Origin: Klebsiella sp. BIGb0407
GTDB lineage: Bacteria > Pseudomonadota > Gammaproteobacteria > Enterobacterales > Enterobacteriaceae
Assembly: GCF_024807845.1 (NCBI RefSeq)
Contig: NZ_JANUEQ010000008.1
Coordinates: forward strand, 1 to 64,000
Reading direction: 5' to 3'
Length of the DNA stretch: 64,000 nt
The first letter of the stretch is position 1. Every line of letters starts with the position of its first letter. Shown here piece after piece: positions 55,747-63,631 of the stretch. A model generated the notes under the pieces. The model saw only the letters and a program-made list of their open reading frames with translations, did not search any database and was not told the DNA's origin. The translations under genes were made by a program, and so were the position numbers.

Positions 55747-57828
55747 ATGCCGAGTACCACCATAAGCGTCACGAAACATAAAGGATTACTGGAGCTTGCG
55801 CGCACACTGTTGCAGCAACAGAATATGACGTCGCTGCTGGAAACCTTAACTCAGGTTATCCAGACAGCAGGGATTGCTGACGCCGTGACGCTTGTGCTGT
55901 TCGACGACAATAGTGCCCGCGTCAGTTTTTATGGTATCGATGCCCAGCATCAGCCGGTGACCTACGAAGATGAAACCCTGCTGGCGGGCGGGCCGGTACA
56001 CAGCCTGCTCGCTCACCCTCAAACATCGGCCTGGAGCTGGGAAGCGCTGCATTTTCGCTATCCTCAACTGGCTGCGTTAAAACTTTACCCGGAGTTTTCT
56101 GACTATTGTCTGGTGCCTTTGCGGATCTCGACCCGGACACTGGGCGGCTGTGAGTTCACTCGTCAGCGTGGCGAGCCGTTCAGCCAGGAAGATCAGAATG
56201 GTTTATATGAACTCTGCTTACTAACTGCCATCGCCGTCGAACAGATCCAGCTGCGTGAGAATGCCTTGCACCAGCAGGCCATGCTGCGCCATGAGCGCGA
56301 TGACTTCCGTATTCTGGTTGATATTACTAACGCGGTACTGTCCAAGCTCGATCTTGATGAGCTGACGGGTGAAATTGCCAAATCCATTCACCATTTCTTC
56401 CACATTAATGCCATCAGCATTGTATTGTGTGACGCCGATAAAGAGAGCGACCAGGCCAGCGTTTACTCGACGCATTATCTGCCGAGCCATATTGCAGAAC
56501 GCGAACAGACACATATGAGGCTTGCGGGTTCACTGGAACAGCAGGTGATGAAGAACGGTAAAATGCTGCTGTCCAACGTGAAGGCCGGTGAAGGGATTGA
56601 CGAGGATAAGAGTAAGTTTTTCAATCGACTCTGGCGCGACCAGACCAAAACCTTGTGCTTACTCCCTCTGTGTTTCGGGCATAAAACATTAGGTGTACTA
56701 GAACTGGCCCGCTGTCAGCCGGATAATTTTAATGCTGCTAACCTGCGGGTATTGCAGCAAATCGCCGCCCGTATTGCGATTGCGGTGGATAATGCTTTAG
56801 CCTACCAGGAAATTAAAAGCCTCAAGGAAAAGCTTCAGCACGAAAACCTCTATCTTACCGAGCAAATTAACAGTAATAACCCGAATTTCAGCGATATTGT
56901 TGGCCGTAGTGCCAGCATGTCGGAAGTGTTAAAGCAGGTTGAAATCGTCGCGAAAAGCGACTGCACGGTACTGATCCTTGGCGAAACGGGAACCGGTAAA
57001 GAACTGATTGCCCGTGCGATTCATGACCTGGGCGATCGCCGTAATCAGCGCATGGTTAAAATGAACTGCGCGGCGATGCCCGCCGGATTAATGGAAAGTG
57101 ATTTATTTGGCCATGAAAAAGGGTCATTTACCGGCGCAACCACCCAGCGTATGGGCCGTTTTGAACTGGCCGATAAAAGTACTTTATTCCTTGATGAAGT
57201 CGGGGAAATTCCCATTGAGTTACAGCCTAAGCTATTGCGTATTTTACAAGAGCAAGAATTTGAACGCGTCGGTGGCAGCAAGCTGATTTCTGTGGATGTG
57301 CGTATTGTTGCGGCAACCAACCGGGATCTGGGTCAGATGGTGATGGATAAAGAATTTCGCAGCGACCTCTTTTACCGGCTGAATGTTTTTCCGATTGTTA
57401 TTCCCCCCCTGCGTGAACGCCCAGAAGATATTCCCCAACTGGTGAAATTTCTCACCTATAAAATAGCCAAACGCATGAAACGTACCATCGACAGTATTCC
57501 TTCAGAAACCCTTCGCCAGCTGAGCCGCATGCCGTGGCCGGGTAATGTGCGCGAACTGGAGAATGTTATTGAACGCGCAGTGTTATTATCCCGAGGTTCA
57601 GTACTGGACTTACAGCTGCCGGAAATAAAATATCCGCTCAATGTTGCGGCCTCAACTCCTGCTCCCGCCCCCATGCTGCATGAGGATGATGAGCGCGAGC
57701 ATATCATTCAGGTATTAAAAGAAACCAACGGCGTGGTGGCCGGGCCGAGAGGTGCAGCACAACGCCTGGGATTAAAACGTACAACTTTATTATCCAGAAT
57801 GAAGAAATTGGGTATTACGGTCAATTAA
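55747..57828 (+). CDS. fhlA: formate-sensing sigma-54 activator FhlA
   Basis: FhlA activates sigma-54 promoters of the FHL regulon in response to formate. It has two GAF-type sensory domains (about residues 20-370), an AAA+ domain with Walker A GETGTGKE, sigma-54 contact loop GSFTGA (GAFTGA in E. coli FhlA), Walker B TLFLDEVGE and arginine fingers in FRSDLFYRLN, and a C-terminal Fis-type helix-turn-helix (GAAQRLGLKRTTLLSRMKKLGI). I prefer ATG 55747 because the distance to the first conserved block (LLELARTL) equals that in E. coli; 55726 is possible. 693 residues. It lies 103 bases after hypE in the same direction. Confidence 0.95.
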   Translation: MPSTTISVTKHKGLLELARTLLQQQNMTSLLETLTQVIQTAGIADAVTLVLFDDNSARVSFYGIDAQHQPVTYEDETLLAGGPVHSLLAHPQTSAWSWEALHFRYPQLAALKLYPEFSDYCLVPLRISTRTLGGCEFTRQRGEPFSQEDQNGLYELCLLTAIAVEQIQLRENALHQQAMLRHERDDFRILVDITNAVLSKLDLDELTGEIAKSIHHFFHINAISIVLCDADKESDQASVYSTHYLPSHIAEREQTHMRLAGSLEQQVMKNGKMLLSNVKAGEGIDEDKSKFFNRLWRDQTKTLCLLPLCFGHKTLGVLELARCQPDNFNAANLRVLQQIAARIAIAVDNALAYQEIKSLKEKLQHENLYLTEQINSNNPNFSDIVGRSASMSEVLKQVEIVAKSDCTVLILGETGTGKELIARAIHDLGDRRNQRMVKMNCAAMPAGLMESDLFGHEKGSFTGATTQRMGRFELADKSTLFLDEVGEIPIELQPKLLRILQEQEFERVGGSKLISVDVRIVAATNRDLGQMVMDKEFRSDLFYRLNVFPIVIPPLRERPEDIPQLVKFLTYKIAKRMKRTIDSIPSETLRQLSRMPWPGNVRELENVIERAVLLSRGSVLDLQLPEIKYPLNVAASTPAPAPMLHEDDEREHIIQVLKETNGVVAGPRGAAQRLGLKRTTLLSRMKKLGITVN

Positions 57829-58204
57829 CGTTTTATTGTCGACTCATTATTTCTTCAGATATCCGTGTGATTACTACAGGGAAGACGGTCGACGGATATA
57901 GCTTGATTATATCTGTCGACTGTCTGAACGCGTTATCTGCAAGCTACTCAGCCTATTCAATATTAGCCCATCCTTTACTCTCAAAATCTGTCGATTTTAG
58001 AGTATCGTAATCAGTCATAAATCCTACCATCATCGATCATTTCAACCATGGGCGGTAGTGTGGTGAGTACTGGAACAGTTACCGCAGGCATATCCACCCT
58101 CGCGGCACTGGGAAGCAGCAGAATGCTACCTACGATACGGTTTAAGACGTTTTTTCATATCATTCGTCGGCAGGGAAACGTCTGGAACCTTAAGCGAGTA
58201 ATTA
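57829..58204. other. gene-free interval after fhlA
   Basis: No gene is supported in these 376 bases. The near-perfect palindrome at 57883-57925 is the main feature. The rest (57930-58200) looks like degraded coding DNA of mixed origin leading into the transposase remnant, but I cannot assign it. Confidence 0.45.
57883..57925. terminator. long GTCGAC palindrome after fhlA
   Basis: AGAC-G-GTCGAC-G-GATATA pairs with TATATC-T-GTCGAC-T-GTCT around a 7-base loop: an 18-position stem with two mismatches. It lies 55 bases after the fhlA stop. With no T-tract it is an untypical terminator, and the GTCGAC cores recall the FhlA-type sites upstream of hydN. Confidence 0.5.
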
Positions 58205-58370
58205 AAACGCTGCATGGATAATGGCCCGGAATTTATTTCCCTGACACAGGAACAGTGGGCTGAGAAACATAGCGTCATGCTGGAATTTATTAATCCGGGG
58301 AAGCTGATATAGAACGCTTTTGTTGGGTGTATTAGCCGAACATATCGGACGGAAATACGGGTGATAGAAC
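58205..58370 (+). pseudogene. IS3-family transposase (orfB) remnant, left flank of island
   Basis: Translation from 58214 gives MDNGPEFISLTQEQWAEKHSV, then LEFINPGK and a TAG, and in the same frame NAFVGCISRTYRTEIRV. This is the DDE integrase core of IS3-family OrfB (DNGPEF, FI-PGK-QNA-IERFNRTYRTE), with a nonsense codon where CAG would stand. Both ends of the gene are missing. AT-rich island DNA starts directly after it. Confidence 0.85.
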
Positions 58371-58576
58371 TAAAAATAGGAATAACTTTAGTAGCCTAAA
58401 TATAAAGTCTTTTTATTCATGATAAATAGATAATTAAACCAAGAAAAACAAAATATGCGATATTAAAACTCAAGGTTAACCATTCATTAATGGATGTTTA
58501 CATAACGCTATTAAATAACCATTCTATAAATGTGGGTATATATTACAATACGGGTTTGTAAATAAAGGAGTTATGT

Positions 58577-59335
58577 ATGTACAGTGAAAATACCAGGAGT
58601 TTTCTGAATTTACTAGATGAGCAGATAGTATCTAATGATGTGATCGTTTATTTAGAAGGTGGGCATTATAATAGCAATTATGGGCCTGATGATTTTTCTA
58701 TAAACTCGCTTAATGAGGCCATCTATTTTTCAAAACAAATCATCAAAAAACACAAAAAAGGAGTCAGACTGGCTTTTGGTATACTTATTGATAACTTGGG
58801 ATTGAATTGCTCAAACAATAACACTTGTGAAATAAAAAACACTACTGATAAAAATGAAGTTGAATTAAATCAAGAAATAGAAGCCATAATACAATTAAAC
58901 AAATTAATAAAAAGAGATAAGTTCATCATATTTAATGAAAGAACGACTAAGAATAGAGCGATAGATTCTTTAAAGAAAATAAAAAATAATAAAGAATTGA
59001 TAATGAGTAAGGAGGTGGATGGTAAAGTTGATATTATGTATGAAAAAGATGAAGTTAGGTTTCTTCTTGCTAAAAAAAATGAAAATAGAATATCAGCCAG
59101 ATGCCCATTGTTAATGGCTCAGCACTATAAAGATATAATTAGTACATTAAATAAAAGATACAATAACCATCAGATAATAATTTTTGACTGGTCTCAAATA
59201 GAAGACAAGACGAAGGTGACTCAAGGAAGATTAGCATTGAAACTTTTTTCTGACGAACAACAAATGCCAGTTAATATAAACAACATATTTTATATTGGTG
59301 ATGATAATGAAATGGTTGAGATAGTCGAGGACTAA
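58577..59335 (+). CDS. unknown 252-residue protein, first gene of the AT-rich island
   Basis: I do not recognise this protein. It looks soluble and mixed alpha/beta: hydrophobic strands DVIVYLEGG, VRLAFGILIDNLGL, KFIIFNER and HQIIIFDWSQ, separated by lysine-rich helices. It has three cysteines: two in GLNCSNNNTCEI and one in SARCPLL. There is no signal peptide or membrane segment. ATG 58577 has AAAGGAG 7 bases upstream. It lies 5 bases before the cysteine desulfurase, which suggests a joint function, perhaps accepting or guiding sulfur, but that is inference. Base composition is strikingly AT-rich compared with all genes to the left. Confidence 0.8.
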   Translation: MYSENTRSFLNLLDEQIVSNDVIVYLEGGHYNSNYGPDDFSINSLNEAIYFSKQIIKKHKKGVRLAFGILIDNLGLNCSNNNTCEIKNTTDKNEVELNQEIEAIIQLNKLIKRDKFIIFNERTTKNRAIDSLKKIKNNKELIMSKEVDGKVDIMYEKDEVRFLLAKKNENRISARCPLLMAQHYKDIISTLNKRYNNHQIIIFDWSQIEDKTKVTQGRLALKLFSDEQQMPVNINNIFYIGDDNEMVEIVED

Positions 59336-59340
59336 TGTAA

Positions 59341-60489
59341 ATGATTTACTTAGATAACAATGCAACAACCCCAGTAATCAAAGAGGTCATGGATGTAATT
59401 ATAAATAGCATGATTAATGATTATGCTAACCCCGCATCGTTAAGTCACTTTGAAGGTATTAAATCTTCCATTCGTCTTAAAGAATATAGAGACTCCATAT
59501 GTGAAAATTTAGGGGCTGAAATTGACTCAATTTATTTTAATTCCGGCGCGACTGAGTCTAACAATACTATATTGAAATCATTAGTAGAATTATTTCCTAC
59601 AGAAAAAATCCATATAATAACAAGCAAAATTGAACATAAATGTATATTAAATACATGTGGTTATCTTGAAAGTAAAGGCGTTGAGATAACTTACCTACCC
59701 GTAAATAAAAATGGTGTTGTTAATGTTGACTCATTAAGAAGTGCGATCAAAAAGAACACCAGGCTTATAAGTGTCATGGGGGCCAATAATGAAACTGGTG
59801 TTTTACAGCCAATAAAAGAAATGGGTAATATTGCAAAGGAAAATAATGTATTGTTTCATACAGATCTTGCTCAAGTTATAGGAAAAATACCATTTTCATT
59901 CAAGGATTATAATATAGATTTCGCAAGTTTTTCAGCGCATAAATTTTATGGGCCTAAAGGAGTTGGTGCAATTTATTGTAAGCATAGTAATTTGTTAAAT
60001 CGTTATCCATTAATTCATGGAGGAGAACAAGAGAAAGGTTTTCGTAGCGGAACAATAAATTTAGCAGGAATAGCAGGAATGGCTAAAGCAGTAAGTCTTA
60101 TAAAAGAATTTTGCGCTGAAAATAAAATGAATGAAATGTTTGAGTTGAAATTATTCTTTATAAAGAAATTAACTGATTCTATACCAGGTGTATTAATTAA
60201 TGGGGATGTTTACAATAGCCTGCCAAATACGATTAATTTCTCTCTGGATGGTTTAAAAAGCAGTACTTTTTTAAAAAAAATAAAATCTAAAATATCACTA
60301 AGTAGTGGTTCAGCCTGCATGTCTGCAGAACAAAAGGGCAGCCATGTATTATCAGCAATGGATCTGAGTGAAGATAGGATACAAAATTCAATACGATTAA
60401 GCTTCAATCATTTCACTACAGAGAAAGATATTATTCAATCACTGGGTATAATTATCGAAACAGTCAACAGATTCAAAGGGTTGAATTGA
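59341..60489 (+). CDS. NifS/IscS-like cysteine desulfurase
   Basis: This is a class V PLP enzyme that takes sulfur from cysteine as an enzyme-bound persulfide. Visible features: YLDNNATTP at the start, FNSGATESNN, the stacking histidine in IEHK (His99), Asp175 and Gln178 in HTDLAQ, the PLP lysine in SAHKFYGPKG (Lys201), and the active-site cysteine in SSGSACMS (Cys326), the group I signature. The 382 residues are slightly shorter than IscS. No scaffold (iscU) or other iron-sulfur gene is next to it, so it probably serves a dedicated pathway. AT-rich codon use unlike the neighbouring core genes indicates transfer. Confidence 0.9.
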   Translation: MIYLDNNATTPVIKEVMDVIINSMINDYANPASLSHFEGIKSSIRLKEYRDSICENLGAEIDSIYFNSGATESNNTILKSLVELFPTEKIHIITSKIEHKCILNTCGYLESKGVEITYLPVNKNGVVNVDSLRSAIKKNTRLISVMGANNETGVLQPIKEMGNIAKENNVLFHTDLAQVIGKIPFSFKDYNIDFASFSAHKFYGPKGVGAIYCKHSNLLNRYPLIHGGEQEKGFRSGTINLAGIAGMAKAVSLIKEFCAENKMNEMFELKLFFIKKLTDSIPGVLINGDVYNSLPNTINFSLDGLKSSTFLKKIKSKISLSSGSACMSAEQKGSHVLSAMDLSEDRIQNSIRLSFNHFTTEKDIIQSLGIIIETVNRFKGLN

Positions 60490-60491
60490 AT

Positions 60492-61382
60492 ATGTTTAAA
60501 AAAACAGAGTTGTTATTATTTATAGTTGCTGCCGGATGGGGTATTGGATTTCCCGTCATGAAACTGGCTATATCTGATGAACCTGTCACAACAATATTGT
60601 GGTTAAGGTTTGTTTTTTCATCAGTAATTATGCTTCCGTTTATATTTAATAAGTTAAATCTAATTAATTATAGATTTATATTGCATGGAGTGTTGTTAGG
60701 TTCAATATTAGGAGTATCATTTCTATTTCTTATTTTTGGTCTGAAATTCACAACTGCATCTAACACGGGTTTTTTGGCTGGTTTAAGCGTTATATGGGTT
60801 GTAATTATACCAAAGCTTTTCAAACAAAAATCATTTGACAAATCATCAGTTATTTCATCACTATTCGGTCTTCTGGGTATATTTATAATATCTGATGTGC
60901 ATAATATTTCAATTAACTATGGCGATACGTTGGTTATTATTGGGTCGTTATTTACATCAATTCATATTTTATACTTAGATAAAATATCTAAGGTTTATGA
61001 CAATACAGTATTAACTGTACTGCAATTTATTTCCGTTTCGATTGTAATGCTTATCGCTAACGCCGCTATAGATGACTCATACTTTCCCAAAACATGGTCA
61101 TTTAATATTCTATTTGTTTTATTATTCACTTCAATATTCTCCACTGTTATAGCCTTCTGGATACAAACCAAGTATCAAAAATATACATCACCAGAAAGAG
61201 CTACTTTAATTTATAATTTTGAGCCAGTGTTCTCGGCTTTTTTTGCAATACTCATTTTAAATGAAAAAATGAGTACTAATGTGATAGTAGGAGGGGGAGT
61301 TATCCTGCTTGGAATGTGTATTCCAAGTCTGGCTAATATAAGGATTTTTTCAAAAAATCAAACAAAGCATAATGTAAAATAG
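60492..61382 (+). CDS. EamA/DMT-superfamily transporter
   Basis: An inner-membrane protein of the drug/metabolite transporter superfamily, about 296 residues with ten hydrophobic helices in two EamA repeats (first repeat: LLFIVAAGWGIGFPVMKLAI ... second: VIIGSLFTSIHILYLDKI ... ERATLIYNFEPVFSAFFAILILNEKM). Such proteins usually export metabolites or amino acids. ATG 60492 lies 2 bases after the desulfurase stop; an upstream TTG (60486) overlapping it is also possible. Being the third gene of a tight operon, it may export the product of the first two. A hairpin follows it. Confidence 0.88.
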   Translation: MFKKTELLLFIVAAGWGIGFPVMKLAISDEPVTTILWLRFVFSSVIMLPFIFNKLNLINYRFILHGVLLGSILGVSFLFLIFGLKFTTASNTGFLAGLSVIWVVIIPKLFKQKSFDKSSVISSLFGLLGIFIISDVHNISINYGDTLVIIGSLFTSIHILYLDKISKVYDNTVLTVLQFISVSIVMLIANAAIDDSYFPKTWSFNILFVLLFTSIFSTVIAFWIQTKYQKYTSPERATLIYNFEPVFSAFFAILILNEKMSTNVIVGGGVILLGMCIPSLANIRIFSKNQTKHNVK

Positions 61383-61387
61383 AAATT

Positions 61388-61410
61388 GGGGTTCTACTTC
61401 GGAACCCCAG
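61388..61410 (+). terminator. hairpin ending the island operon
   Basis: TGGGGTTC pairs with GAACCCCA around a TACTTCG-type loop, 6 bases after the stop. No T-tract follows. Confidence 0.6.
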
Positions 61411-61457
61411 AAAAGATCCGTTATCAAAGTTGTTTTTAGCCAGGTACGGAATAAATT

Positions 61458-61717
61458 ATGGGTAAGCGTATTGCGCGCATGATGTGACAACAAGGTTTAA
61501 GGGCAAAAGGAGCCCGAAAAAAACTGCCGTTTTTATCCTGACAAAATCCTTTATGAGACTAGAGATAACATTCTCAACCCTGTATTCACTGCACCCTATA
61601 CATGAGCAAGCCAGAATGCGTATTTTTCGTTATATCGAGACATACTACAATGACAAAAGGCTGCATTCTTCATTGGGCTGGCTAAGCCCTAATCATTTTG
61701 AAGCCCTTGCCAATTAA
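61458..61717 (+). pseudogene. IS3-family transposase (orfB) remnant, right flank of island
   Basis: Two pieces of an OrfB gene. The left piece, from 61458, reads GKRIARMM-stop-QQGLRAKGARKK, the N-terminal helix-turn-helix region, with a TGA inside. The right piece (about 61575-61717) reads PIHEQARMRIFRYIETYYNDKRLHSSLGWLSPNHFEALAN, the normal C-terminus. The catalytic middle is deleted. It differs in type from the remnant at 58205. Confidence 0.85.
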
Positions 61718-61846
61718 ATGAGTTCAGCTGACTTTGTGTCCAGGAAATCAACCCCTCTCCGGCACCTTAGTGAGTTGGATGTCCATCACAGCACTACACT
61801 CAAATATTTCAACAGTGCCATCCAGGCTCCTATCGTAGGCGGATAA

Positions 61847-62566
61847 CTATTCATGTGGATGAGGAATAAAGTATTCTGGGTGCATAACATTCGTGATTTT
61901 TAGCACAGGTAATACCTGGTCCAGGTGCTGGCGCATTGCGGATATAGCCTCATCGGCATTATGGCTGGCAACGGCATTTACAATGGAAATATGTTCATCC
62001 ACGACCACTGTCATTCTGCCTGGTAGGGGTAACGTTAGCTGCCGGTAGCGGTCAATTTGAATTTTTGCCTGAAGGATAATTGGCCATATACCAGGGTGAC
62101 CTGAGATGATACCCAGCTGGACGTGAAAGGCTTCATCAGCCTGATGAAATCCTTTTGTATCACCCGCCTGAGCGCAGATATTCTGAGTATTGATAATATC
62201 GTGCAACAAGTTAATGCCTTCTGTCGTTGAGCGCTTGGCTGCTTCAGCAACAACGGTCTGTTCCAGTGCAGTACGTATTAGCATGGCTTCTTCAAGGGCA
62301 TCCAGAGGTATTCTGGCGACAAAGGTTCCCACTCGGGGACGTATTTCTATCAAACCATCTTCAGCCAGACGCTGAACGGCTTCATGAACAGGGGTTCTGC
62401 TTATCCCATGAGCTTCAGCAATTTCTCGCTCAATGACACGCATACCCGGCGGCATGCTCATCTCAATAATTTGCTGGCGTAAATAGAGATAAATCCGGCG
62501 CGATGCGCTCAATCCATCTTGCTGTATTTGCCCTGATTGGGTTTCTTGTAATTTTGAGTAATTCAT
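61847..62566 (-). CDS. GntR-family regulator, FadR (FCD) subfamily
   Basis: A transcription regulator of 239 residues with an N-terminal winged helix (RIYLYLRQQIIEMSMPPGMRVIEREIAEAHGISRTPVHEAVQRLAEDGLIEIRPRVGTFVARI in outline) and a C-terminal all-helical FCD ligand domain with metal-site histidines (DEAFHVQLG, DEHISIVNAVASHN, MRQHLDQVLPVL). FCD regulators often sense hexuronates or related acids (ExuR, UxuR). It is close to uxaC, which faces away across about 1 kb, so a role in galacturonate or glucuronate use is plausible. Confidence 0.88.
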   Translation of the reverse strand: MNYSKLQETQSGQIQQDGLSASRRIYLYLRQQIIEMSMPPGMRVIEREIAEAHGISRTPVHEAVQRLAEDGLIEIRPRVGTFVARIPLDALEEAMLIRTALEQTVVAEAAKRSTTEGINLLHDIINTQNICAQAGDTKGFHQADEAFHVQLGIISGHPGIWPIILQAKIQIDRYRQLTLPLPGRMTVVVDEHISIVNAVASHNADEAISAMRQHLDQVLPVLKITNVMHPEYFIPHPHE

Positions 62567-63060
62567 CTGATAAACTCTAAAGCTGTTGTCGATGCATTAG
62601 TATGGTATATCCGTAGTCATTATAGATGCTTGATTACGAACACCACGCATATCACTTTTTGCTACCGCGATTTTACCCTTATGCTCTCTCTCAGACTATT
62701 CGGGATTATGACTCAATAACAACAGGTTAAACTTTCTCATTATCGTGTAAAGCCGGTTAGCCGTCACTGAAAAAACGTCATGATGATGCAAATTCTCAAG
62801 AGGCCTCAACACCCGGTGCTATCCTTCGTAACGAGTTTGCACGCCCTCATGACAGCAGTGATAAATAGATTGACTCATAAATCAAAGCTGAGCTTCGCGG
62901 CTGTAAGTAACTCGAATTATTGTGGGGTATACCGGGCAATTTTAAATTTTGAGTATAGCATCTAAAAAATATAATCCAGTCATACTGCTAATAGATATTG
63001 TCATATACCGGGAGGATGGTTACCGGATGTTGTCATATTATTTATGCATTACCTGGTTAA
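62567..63060. other. gene-poor interval with a MITE end remnant
   Basis: These 494 bases contain no supported gene; a 61-codon frame (62780-62965) has no ribosome site or recognisable content. GTAACTCGAATTATTGTGGGGTATA at about 62908-62932 matches the right end of the element at 8749. The promoter of the GntR gene should lie near 62570-62660. Confidence 0.5.
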
Positions 63061-63213
63061 TCATATATAAGGAAGTATTATTTGATAAACAGCAAATAAA
63101 GCAATCAACAGAGGGACCAGGCGGATCATTTTTTTGGACTGGTTGAATTTATATCCAAACCACACGGTTACGATTACCATTAATATTAGTTTTATGATGT
63201 CATCTGTACTCAT
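63061..63213 (-). CDS. small membrane protein, 50 residues
   Basis: MSTDDIIKLILMVIVTVWFG and then, after a short basic loop (NQSKKMIR), LVPLLIALFAVYQIILPYI: two hydrophobic helices with little else. ATG 63213 follows AAGGA. The frame extends 36 codons upstream, but that part is polar, lacks a ribosome site and is unlikely to be translated. Function unknown; small two-helix proteins can be regulators of transporters, stress proteins or toxins, and nothing here decides between these. Confidence 0.55.
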   Translation of the reverse strand: MSTDDIIKLILMVIVTVWFGYKFNQSKKMIRLVPLLIALFAVYQIILPYI

Positions 63214-63514
63214 TTTTTTCCTTAAACACAATTTTATAACTATTGTAACGACAACTTTACAATCAATCACTACCGATTTATCTATCTCAATGTAGTTAGG
63301 TGTTTTAGATAAATTAGCCATGAGGTCGAGAACTCAGGTACAAATCTAATTTAGCATCATTGCCTTCATTAACCCATTAAAAATTATCTCTCCAACCATT
63401 AATTTACATGAAATAACCATTTGCTCATCGCCTATAACACTTCGGTAACTATTTCCATGACTAATCGGGGTCTTTTTAATTATTTATGTTAACTATGACG
63501 GTTGTCACATTTTA

Positions 63515-63551
63515 GCTCTGATATATCAGAGCATAATACTGATATATCAGT
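63515..63551 (+). promoter_or_regulatory. tandem TGATATATCA palindromes upstream of uxaC
   Basis: GCTCTGATATATCAGAGC at 63515-63532 is a perfect palindrome. A second, ACTGATATATCAGT, lies at 63538-63551. The shared core CTGATATATCAG repeats with a 22-base period, two helical turns, so two dimers could bind on one face. It is 80-115 bases before uxaC and is a good operator candidate. Confidence 0.7.
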
Positions 63552-63631
63552 TCGCCATATTAATATTATGCTGCTGTTGAGTAGATAAGAATGAGGCGGA
63601 TTACACATAATTTAATGACCAGAGGTTGTAT

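Noticed and set aside
58577-61382. Dnd-type DNA phosphorothioation system around the cysteine desulfurase
   Set aside because: No DndB, C, D or E-like gene is present; the neighbours are an unknown protein and an EamA transporter.
62780-62965. 61-codon open frame with MMMQILKRPQHP start
   Set aside because: No ribosome site, and its end runs into a MITE remnant, so translation is unlikely.
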